Below are positions 7,109 through 13,201 of a stretch of 13,201 nt of DNA, in pieces. Every line of letters starts with the position of its first letter. The first letter of the stretch is position 1. The position numbers and the translations under genes are program-made. The notes below the pieces were generated by a model, which had not been told where the DNA came from, ran no database searches, and saw nothing but the letters and a program-made list of their open reading frames with translations. The stretch is from Desulfobacteraceae bacterium (lineage in GTDB: Bacteria > Desulfobacterota > Desulfobacteria > Desulfobacterales > Desulfobacteraceae), in NCBI GenBank assembly GCA_015486915.1, contig WFQS01000358.1, forward strand, positions 1 through 13,201. The letters run 5' to 3'.

Positions 7109-7189
7109 AGGTAAAACATTATTTTTTGTCTGATCTTTGATCAGTCAGATAGGAAAAATTGTTTTATATTTCTGTTAGATCAAAACAGA

Positions 7190-7209
7190 ATCAGGAATAA
7201 GCTCCTGAT
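7190..7209 (-). terminator. Candidate terminator of the cstA-like gene
   Basis: ATCAGGA (7190-7196) and TCCTGAT (7203-7209) form a 7-base-pair stem with a 6-base loop, 22 bases after the stop of the transporter gene. On the minus strand it is followed by TTCTGTTTTG, a moderate T-rich tail. A second inverted repeat, TTCTGTT/AACAGAA (7170-7190), follows directly. The stem is AT-rich, so strength is uncertain. Confidence 0.45.
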
Positions 7210-7231
7210 GATCAATTGCACAAAATTTAAA

Positions 7232-8971
7232 TTAAACAGGAGATTTGACTCCTTCGGGTTCATCCACTTCAATGGTGAAAAATTTCAAAAAGCCTTCAAT
7301 TGCAATCCAGATGGCAATAACAAGAATAACACCGTTAATCACTTCAAGCATCATATTGTGATGCCCTATAAATTTAGTCTGATTTTCAATGAGCGCCCAT
7401 ATGGTCATAAAGGACATGAATACAGAAGGGATTCCCGATACAACCCATTTAATCCCACCTTTACTTTTAAGATATACTGTAATAATTATCAATGCCAGGG
7501 CGGCAAGTGTCTGGTTGACAGCACCAAAAAGAGGCCAGAGCATTAAAGCTCCTTTTCCCCCTGCACCTGTAGCAAATGCAAGGATAAGAGCTGTGCCAAC
7601 GGCGATGAATGTTGCAACATATTTACCGGTGAGAAAATCCATTTTCAGATGACCGAAAATTTCAGCCACAATATAACGTTGAATTCTTGTTGCGGTATCA
7701 AGTGTTGTTCCTGCAAAGGAAGCAACAAATACGCCCATGATAACAAGGGTAATGTTTAAAGGTATCCCAAGAGTCTCAATCATATTTGCAGAACCGTTTA
7801 CAAAAGCCGCAAGTTTAGACCCAAGACCTGCTGCTGATGCCCACGAAGCATAATGGGATGTCCAGGCGGCAACTCCGGTAAGTGTGACACCAGCCTTGGT
7901 TGTATAGCCCATTCCAATTCCAGCGGCAACAGCAACAACAACAAGTGTAGCAAGGGAACCTTCCATGAGCATGGAACCATAACCCACGAAAAGAGAATCG
8001 TTTTCACTTCTAACCTGTTTTGATGAAGTCCCGGAAGATACAAGGGAATGGAATCCTGAAATAGACCCGCATGCGATGGTTATAAAGAGGAATGGCCACA
8101 TTGGGGGAGCTTTGGCAGGGTTCATCTGGACAGCAGGGGCAACAAGGTGGAGATGCCCGCCAAATGCCGATGCAAAAACACCGAGAATAAGAAGTGCCAT
8201 TGCAATGACAAGCTCATGGGAATTTATAAAATCCCTTGGCTGAAGAAGGGTTGTAACAGGAAGTACGGATGCAATGAATGCATATATCAGCAGAATTATA
8301 GTCCACACACCAGTAGCAGGGATTCCTGCCACAGCAGGCATGTTAATGGGCATATAAGCCCCCATTCCAACCGTTATATACATAACAATAACAGCAATAA
8401 TTGACCAGGTCATGATACTCTTGCCCTTATTGTACACGAGATATCCAAGATAGACAGCAATGGGGATTTCACACCATACCGGGAAAACAGACTGGGGATA
8501 CATGTGAAAAACAACGGCAATTACAAGGCCGAAAATTGCAACAACTATCCATAACTCAAGAAAAACAATTAAGAAAAAAAGAAATCTTGTTCTATTGTTA
8601 ACATATTTTGCAGTGTAATCTGCAATGGATTTACCCTGATTTCTCATGGAGATGATCAATGAACCGAAATCATGCACAGCCCCCATGAAAATGCTTCCGA
8701 AAAAAATCCAGATCATTGCAGGTACCCAGCCCCAGATTATTGCAACGGCAGGCCCTACAATGGGACCAGTGCCAGCAATAGACGCAAAATGGTGACCGAA
8801 AATCACCTCTTTTTTGGTTGGGACATAATCAATACCGTCCTCTAATTCAACTGCCGGAACTATTGCAGTCTGGGATAACTTAAAGATTTTATTGCCAATG
8901 TATTTTCCGTAAAACTGATACATTAAAAGATAGCCTGCAAAGGCTACGACCATAATTAAAAGCGCTTCCAT
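7232..8971 (-). CDS. cstA: CstA-family carbon starvation / pyruvate-type transporter
   Basis: Inner-membrane secondary transporter, 579 residues with about 15 hydrophobic spans. CstA and BtsT of E. coli take up pyruvate (CstA also linked to peptides); both are longer, about 700 residues, so this is the shorter form. Family signatures in order are GHHFASIAGTGPIVGPA (59-75), FGSIFMGAVHDFGSL (91-105), LLQPRDFIN (242-250), SGFHSLVSSGTSSKQ (305-319) and FAGTTLDTATRIQRY (419-433), covering the CstA core and the C-terminal five-span region. The ATG at 8971 has a strong ribosome-binding site (GGGAGG, 9 bases away), the best in the window. It appears monocistronic: glnS is divergent upstream and a candidate terminator follows. 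No LytS/LytR-type two-component system, which controls btsT in E. coli, is present here. Substrate is not provable from sequence; a peptide or other carboxylate is possible. Confidence 0.93.
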   Translation of the reverse strand: MEALLIMVVAFAGYLLMYQFYGKYIGNKIFKLSQTAIVPAVELEDGIDYVPTKKEVIFGHHFASIAGTGPIVGPAVAIIWGWVPAMIWIFFGSIFMGAVHDFGSLIISMRNQGKSIADYTAKYVNNRTRFLFFLIVFLELWIVVAIFGLVIAVVFHMYPQSVFPVWCEIPIAVYLGYLVYNKGKSIMTWSIIAVIVMYITVGMGAYMPINMPAVAGIPATGVWTIILLIYAFIASVLPVTTLLQPRDFINSHELVIAMALLILGVFASAFGGHLHLVAPAVQMNPAKAPPMWPFLFITIACGSISGFHSLVSSGTSSKQVRSENDSLFVGYGSMLMEGSLATLVVVAVAAGIGMGYTTKAGVTLTGVAAWTSHYASWASAAGLGSKLAAFVNGSANMIETLGIPLNITLVIMGVFVASFAGTTLDTATRIQRYIVAEIFGHLKMDFLTGKYVATFIAVGTALILAFATGAGGKGALMLWPLFGAVNQTLAALALIIITVYLKSKGGIKWVVSGIPSVFMSFMTIWALIENQTKFIGHHNMMLEVINGVILVIAIWIAIEGFLKFFTIEVDEPEGVKSPV

Positions 8972-9384
8972 TTTATTATTCCTCCCTTTTGCACTCCTAT
9001 GACCTTAATAAAATCAACTGGAATGCATGAATAAAAAAACTCTGTAAATAATATAAAAAAATAAATCGATCTTAATGATTAAACTCCAATGATTCAGCAG
9101 GTTGCCGCCACATTATGCAGTAGCAGTTCAAAATCCGGTGGGCTACATATTGTGGTATAAACAATAAACATTACTTAATCAAAAGATTTAAAAAACATTA
9201 AAAAAGACAAGTTTGTATTAAACCTATGATATTTGAATGTCAAGGGATAAATATATATTAAACAGGCAAAATTATTGCTTTAATGAACCTGTCTAATGTG
9301 ATAGATAATAATTTTTCTGGATACCAATTGTATATAAGGCAGCATTGTTAATGAATGAAATGATAATTAAAAAAGGCAGATGAA
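8972..9384. promoter_or_regulatory. Divergent cstA-glnS intergenic region
   Basis: This 413-base AT-rich stretch lies between the transporter gene and glnS and must hold both promoters. I could not pick out convincing -35/-10 pairs for either. The one clear structure is the imperfect inverted repeat at 9108-9155, listed separately. No open frame here resembles a gene, and no tRNA is present. Confidence 0.5.
9108..9155. repeat. Imperfect inverted repeat between cstA and glnS
   Basis: CCACA (9108-9112) pairs with TGTGG (9151-9155), TATG with CATA (9114-9117 and 9146-9149), and TAGC with GCTA (9121-9124 and 9142-9145). That is 13 pairs with one mismatch and a 3-base bulge around a 17-base loop. 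It is more GC-rich than its surroundings. It could be an operator, an RNA hairpin or a decayed repeat; it has no T-run on either side. Confidence 0.5.
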
Positions 9385-11067
9385 ATGGAAGAAGAAAGAA
9401 AAGCAGTTCATTTTATAAAAAATATCATTATTAATGATATTGAAAATAAAAAAGTCAGTAAAATTATTACACGTTTCCCGCCTGAGCCCAATGGTTATCT
9501 TCACCTGGGACATGCAAAATCCATCTGTTTAAATTTTGGTATTGCAGCTGAATTCAGCGGTGAGTGCAATTTAAGATTTGATGATACAAATCCTGAAAAA
9601 GAAGAACAGAAATATATTGATTCAATTATGGAGGATGTAAAATGGCTGGGATTTGACTGGGGAGACCGTCTTTTCCATGCTTCTGACTATTTCGACAGGC
9701 TGTATGATTTTGCAGTTGAACTGATAAAAAAAGACAGGGCATATGTATGCAGTCTTTCAGGTGATGATATAAGACAGTACCGCGGAACGCTTATAACTCC
9801 AGGCAGAAACAGTCCATTCAGGAACAGGGGTACTGCTGAAAATCTTGATCTTTTTGAAAGGATGAAAAAAGGTGAATTTAACGACGGAGAACATGTTCTA
9901 AGGGCAAAAATTGATATGTCCTCTCCCAATATAAACATGCGTGATCCTATAATTTACAGGATTAAAAAAACAGCGCATCCAAGGACAAAAGATAAATGGT
10001 GCATCTACCCCATGTACGATTTTACCCACTGCCTGTCAGATGCCATTGAGGGGATTACCCATTCATTATGCACCCTGGAATTTGAGGATCACCGCCCTTT
10101 ATACGACTGGATTATTGACCAGTTAGATACCCCGTGCCACCCTCAGCAGATAGAATTTGCAAGAATGAATCTTGATTTCACCATCATGAGTAAAAGAAAA
10201 TTAAATATTCTTGTGGAGAAAAAATATGTTAAAGGATGGGATGATCCCAGGCTTCCTACCCTTGCAGGGATAAGAAGACGCGGTTTTACTCCTCAATCCA
10301 TAAAAAAATTCTGTTCTTTGATCGGCATCAGTAAAAAAGAAAGCAGGATTGATCTCGGGGTTCTTGAAAACTGCATAAGGGAAGATTTAAATGAAAAAGC
10401 CCCAAGGGTCATGGGAGTGCTGAATCCATTAAAACTGATTATTGAAAACTGGCCAGAGGGTAAAATTGAAGAACTTGACGCAATGAATCATCCCCAGAAA
10501 AAAGAGATGGGAACAAGAAAAGTTGTTTTTTCACGGGAAATATTTATTGAAAGGGAAGATTTTATGGAAAATCCTCCGAAAAAATTCTTCCGTCTTGGCC
10601 CGGGACGTGAAGTCAGACTGAGATATGCATATTTCATAACATGTAGAAAGATTGTCAAAGACGATAATACAGGAGAGATCAAAGAGATCATCTGCACCTA
10701 TGATCCGGAAACAAGAGGCGGAGATGCACCCGACGGCAGAAAGGTAAAAGGAACTTTGCACTGGGTATCTAAACAGCACTCCATCCCTGCAAAAGTAAGA
10801 CTCTATGACAGGCTTTTCTTAAAAGAAGACCCTGAAGAAGCAAACGATGACTTTACCGATAATATCAATCCGGAATCCCTGGTAACCCTTGATAACTGCA
10901 GGGTTGAAAAAAGTCTTGCAAATTCAGAAAAAGGAGATATTTTCCAGTTTGAAAGACTTGGATATTTCTGTATTGATCGCAAGGATTCCAGCCCTGATCA
11001 GCTGATTTTTAACAGAACCATAACATTGCGGGATACCTGGGCAAAGTTGAAAAAAAAGAAACATTAA
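9385..11067 (+). CDS. glnS: Glutaminyl-tRNA synthetase
   Basis: Charges tRNA-Gln with glutamine directly. The 560-residue product aligns by eye with E. coli GlnRS (about 554 residues) along its length. Class I motifs are present: HLGH (40-43, HIGH motif) after [10 protein letters not shown], and MSKRK (268-272, KMSKS motif). GlnRS landmarks include NLRFDDTNP (62-70), [12 protein letters not shown] (205-216), [11 protein letters not shown] (223-233) and the C-terminal VKGTLHWVS and [11 protein letters not shown] segments of the anticodon-binding barrels. That it is not a GluRS is supported by this close GlnRS match. The ATG at 9385 gives the normal N-terminus; only a weak ribosome-binding sequence (AAGGCAG) precedes it. 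The gene is transcribed away from cstA, and a repeat element begins at its stop codon. Confidence 0.97.
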   Translation: MEEERKAVHFIKNIIINDIENKKVSKIITRFPPEPNGYLHLGHAKSICLNFGIAAEFSGECNLRFDDTNPEKEEQKYIDSIMEDVKWLGFDWGDRLFHASDYFDRLYDFAVELIKKDRAYVCSLSGDDIRQYRGTLITPGRNSPFRNRGTAENLDLFERMKKGEFNDGEHVLRAKIDMSSPNINMRDPIIYRIKKTAHPRTKDKWCIYPMYDFTHCLSDAIEGITHSLCTLEFEDHRPLYDWIIDQLDTPCHPQQIEFARMNLDFTIMSKRKLNILVEKKYVKGWDDPRLPTLAGIRRRGFTPQSIKKFCSLIGISKKESRIDLGVLENCIREDLNEKAPRVMGVLNPLKLIIENWPEGKIEELDAMNHPQKKEMGTRKVVFSREIFIEREDFMENPPKKFFRLGPGREVRLRYAYFITCRKIVKDDNTGEIKEIICTYDPETRGGDAPDGRKVKGTLHWVSKQHSIPAKVRLYDRLFLKEDPEEANDDFTDNINPESLVTLDNCRVEKSLANSEKGDIFQFERLGYFCIDRKDSSPDQLIFNRTITLRDTWAKLKKKKH

Positions 11068-11180
11068 TTAATGATGGTCTCGTAAAAAGTCGAAAATGTA
11101 AAAAATAGTTATTAATAATTTCAGTATATTACGGTTAAAAAAAATGCCAAAATATGACTTTTTACAGGTTCATCAATTAA
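11067..11180. mobile_element. MITE-like element immediately after glnS
   Basis: Two 20-base inverted ends (11072-11091 and 11156-11175) match at 16 of 20 positions, including an unbroken inner GTAAAAAGTC and an outer TGATG. They enclose 64 AT-rich bases with no gene. The bases ATTAA occur directly outside both ends (11067-11071 and 11176-11180), as a 5-bp target duplication would, though AT-rich chance is possible. The left copy begins at the last base of the glnS stop. In RNA the ends could form a long stem that also helps end glnS transcription. No transposase is present, so it would be non-autonomous. Confidence 0.55.
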
Positions 11181-11217
11181 TAGATGTTAAAATAAATATT
11201 AAATAGGGAGAACCGGA

Positions 11218-11646
11218 ATGGGAAATGGTGAATTTAAAAAGGTAACACAATCTGAAAAATTGCTTTATGGCCCTCGAAAGTTGCTTATCTGCGGATTTTC
11301 TTCAGAGGAGCAACCGGAATTTATTAACCTTTTAAAAAGTCTGGGTTTAACGGATTTACCCCTGGTGTGGGCCACTGAAGATAAAGAAAACATGCTTCTT
11401 GGTGAACTTTTTGAACTTGAAGATAAAACAGGGGAAAAGATTTCATCAAGCCTGTCAAGAGCTGTCATAATGGCGGGAATTAAAGAAAAAGAACTGCATC
11501 AGATCATGACCGGATACCGTCAATCAACTAATATGATCCGTCCCCTGTATGCAACCCTTACCCCGGTCTCTGAAACCTGGACCATTAAAAATCTATTGAC
11601 CGAGCTGTCCATGGAACATGAAGCGATGCATAAAAAAAAACAATAG
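11218..11646 (+). CDS. Small DUF3783-like protein
   Basis: A 142-residue soluble protein that I would place tentatively in the DUF3783 group. Support comes from its pattern: a hydrophobic strand (KLLICGFSS, about 21-29), then DLPLVWATEDKENMLLGELF (46-65), then a C-terminal TPVSETWTIKNLLTEL segment (115-130), like the family's ending in T-P-x-N-x-x-W-x-L-x-x-L-L-x-E-L. The N-terminal half could form a small alpha/beta fold. No catalytic residues are evident and function is unknown. GGGAG 8 bases before the ATG supports the start. It follows the repeat element after glnS and converges with cysS, with only 18 bases between stops. It may have its own promoter or be read through from glnS. Confidence 0.7.
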   Translation: MGNGEFKKVTQSEKLLYGPRKLLICGFSSEEQPEFINLLKSLGLTDLPLVWATEDKENMLLGELFELEDKTGEKISSSLSRAVIMAGIKEKELHQIMTGYRQSTNMIRPLYATLTPVSETWTIKNLLTELSMEHEAMHKKKQ

Positions 11647-11664
11647 AGTATGAAAAACTATAAA

Positions 11665-13170
11665 TCAGCCTATTTTCCAGGTGGTGCCGGAAGGTCCGTC
11701 CTCAAGAATAACGTTCATTTTATCAAGTTTTTCCCTTATTTCATCGGCTTTTTTAAAATCTTTTGCCTTTCTTGCTTTTTCTCTTTGTTTGACAAGAAGA
11801 TCTATTGCATCAGAATCAAGGGCGGTTTCCTTTAATTTTGCGTCTTTTTTTGCCTTAAAATAATCCACGGGGTTTTCATTTAAAATACCAAGGATATTAC
11901 CCATTTTTTTAAGATCAGAGTAAACAACCCTTATCTCTTCAAGTACATCACCTGAAACCTCCGGCTGATTTTTATCAAGAATTCGGTTACCTTTTTTCAC
12001 AGCCTCAAAAACAGTTGCCATTCCCCGGGCAGAATTAAAGTCATCATCCATGGCCTGTGCAAAATTTTTCCAGTCAGATCCTCCTGCAGCACTTTTTTCT
12101 GAATCTGTAACAGCCTTGTCTGTATTGTCCGTAACTGTATTGTCCTTAAAAGGTATATCAATTTTGTCAGGATCAATGCCTGCCCTGCCTGCTCTTTCAA
12201 GAAAGCCGTAAATTTTGTCAAGGCTTGCAATCACCTCATCCATTGAGTTTTCATTGTAATCTATGGGACTTCTATAATGCTTTGACAAAAGAAAAAGCCT
12301 TATCACTTCAGGATGATATTTTGCAAGAACATCTTTGACCATTGTAAAATTACCAAGTGACTTGGACATTTTTTCATGATTGATATCAACAAACCCGTTA
12401 TGCACCCAGTATTTGACAAACGGTTTTTCAAATGCAGCTTCGGACTGGGCAATTTCATTTTCATGGTGTGGAAATATCAGGTCTTTTCCGCCGCCGTGGA
12501 TATCAAAACTTTCTCCGAGATATTTATAGCTCATGGCAGAGCATTCAATATGCCATCCCGGCCTCCCGGCACCCCAGGGACTTTCCCATGAAGGCTCTCC
12601 TGGTTTTGCAAGTTTCCACAGGGTAAAATCCAATGGGTTCTTCTTTTTATCATTTACGGCAATTCTTGCCCCTGAAATCATATCATCAGGGTTCCTGCCT
12701 GAAAGTTTTCCATATTCCTTAAAGGATTCAATGGAGAAGAACACATCACTTTCTTTAACATGGTATGCTTTGCCTTTTTTGATAAGAATATCTATGAAAT
12801 CAATGATATCCTGAATATGTTCCGTGGCCTTTGGCTCAATTGAAGGACGTCTGACATTCAGGGCATCCATTTCATTGTGGAATTCATCAATATATTTTTC
12901 GGAAATCTCCTTTGAGCTTTTTCCGGTTTCATTGGCTTTTTTTATGATTTTATCATCAACATCGGTAAAATTTCTGACATAGGTAACATCATAATGGGAT
13001 ATCTCAAGCCATCTTAAAATAAGATCAAAGATAACAACGGCCCTTGCATGACCTATGTGGCTTGTATCATAAACCGTGGGACCGCAGACGTACATGGCGA
13101 CTTTGCCCTTGTTCAGTGGTTCAAATATCTCTTTTTTACCGGTTAATGTGTTGTAAATTTTTAAACTCAT
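11665..13170 (-). CDS. cysS: Cysteinyl-tRNA synthetase
   Basis: Charges tRNA-Cys. The 501-residue product (E. coli 461) has the class I motifs HIGH (38-41) and KMSKS (267-271). The zinc ligands that select cysteine are visible: Cys29 in YVCGPTVYD, Cys210 in WHIECSAMS, and His235 and Glu239 in FPHHENE. The DALR-type helical anticodon region and the usual C-terminal [13 protein letters not shown] helix with a GTTWK ending are present. The extra length lies mostly between the catalytic part and the helical domain (about 338-368), a polar Thr/Asp/Lys/Ser linker coded by repeated DNA (GGACAATACAG twice, 15 bases apart, at 12120-12145). The frame is intact. AGGA about 10 bases before the ATG at 13170 supports the start. 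Confidence 0.97.
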   Translation of the reverse strand: MSLKIYNTLTGKKEIFEPLNKGKVAMYVCGPTVYDTSHIGHARAVVIFDLILRWLEISHYDVTYVRNFTDVDDKIIKKANETGKSSKEISEKYIDEFHNEMDALNVRRPSIEPKATEHIQDIIDFIDILIKKGKAYHVKESDVFFSIESFKEYGKLSGRNPDDMISGARIAVNDKKKNPLDFTLWKLAKPGEPSWESPWGAGRPGWHIECSAMSYKYLGESFDIHGGGKDLIFPHHENEIAQSEAAFEKPFVKYWVHNGFVDINHEKMSKSLGNFTMVKDVLAKYHPEVIRLFLLSKHYRSPIDYNENSMDEVIASLDKIYGFLERAGRAGIDPDKIDIPFKDNTVTDNTDKAVTDSEKSAAGGSDWKNFAQAMDDDFNSARGMATVFEAVKKGNRILDKNQPEVSGDVLEEIRVVYSDLKKMGNILGILNENPVDYFKAKKDAKLKETALDSDAIDLLVKQREKARKAKDFKKADEIREKLDKMNVILEDGPSGTTWKIG

Positions 13171-13201
13171 CTTATTATCATCCTGTTTACTATTATCTTT
13201 C

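Noticed and set aside
7130..7144. Perfect CTGATC/GATCAG hairpin as a terminator
   Set aside because: No T-run follows on either strand at the right place: plus-strand Ts come before it, and on the minus strand an A-rich stretch follows.
9118..9145. tRNA-like T-arm (GTTCAAAATCC) between cstA and glnS
   Set aside because: No acceptor, D or anticodon arms can be drawn around it, and the loop has an extra base; no tRNA gene here.

Overview
The window reads as ordinary chromosome from an AT-rich anaerobic bacterium. The best guess is Desulfobacterota (Desulfobacterales-like): ParC/ParE and GlnRS align by eye with proteobacterial proteins, queuosine maturation uses the cobalamin-independent QueH, there is a short CstA-type transporter, and short repeats are scattered between genes. 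This placement is inference; there is no rRNA or other marker gene here.

Layout. Positions 1-3942 (minus strand) hold a topoisomerase IV operon, parE then parC, with parC running off the left edge. A roughly 540-base gene-free stretch (3943-4479) carries a candidate parE promoter, a palindrome and a cluster of GC-rich hairpins. Positions 4480-6259 (minus) hold a likely operon: a 103-residue unknown protein, an ArsA/Get3-like ATPase overlapping it by 4 bases, and queH. Positions 6260-7231 hold a small unknown membrane protein gene (6482-6931, minus) with hairpin-rich DNA on both sides. Positions 7232-8971 (minus) encode a CstA-family carbon-starvation/pyruvate-type transporter. A divergent 413-base region separates it from glnS (9385-11067, plus). 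A MITE-like element sits directly after the glnS stop. Next come a DUF3783-like small protein (11218-11646, plus) and, converging on it, cysS (11665-13170, minus).

The named genes are housekeeping: DNA decatenation, tRNA-Gln and tRNA-Cys charging, tRNA queuosine modification and carbon-source uptake. They do not form one pathway. I saw no phage, CRISPR, defence, tRNA or rRNA locus.

The less expected signals are short and mostly intergenic. A TCATGGC-type box occurs four times on the minus strand near gene starts; two copies extend into a longer repeat flanking the membrane gene. That gene has a leader with mutually exclusive hairpins. There is a heptanucleotide tandem repeat abutting the parC ribosome-binding site. 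A 104-bp element has 20-base inverted ends and a possible 5-bp target duplication. The two-gene ArsA-like module has an unrecognised partner. None of these amounts to proof of a new system. The ArsA-like module and the box/leader architecture deserve the first look.
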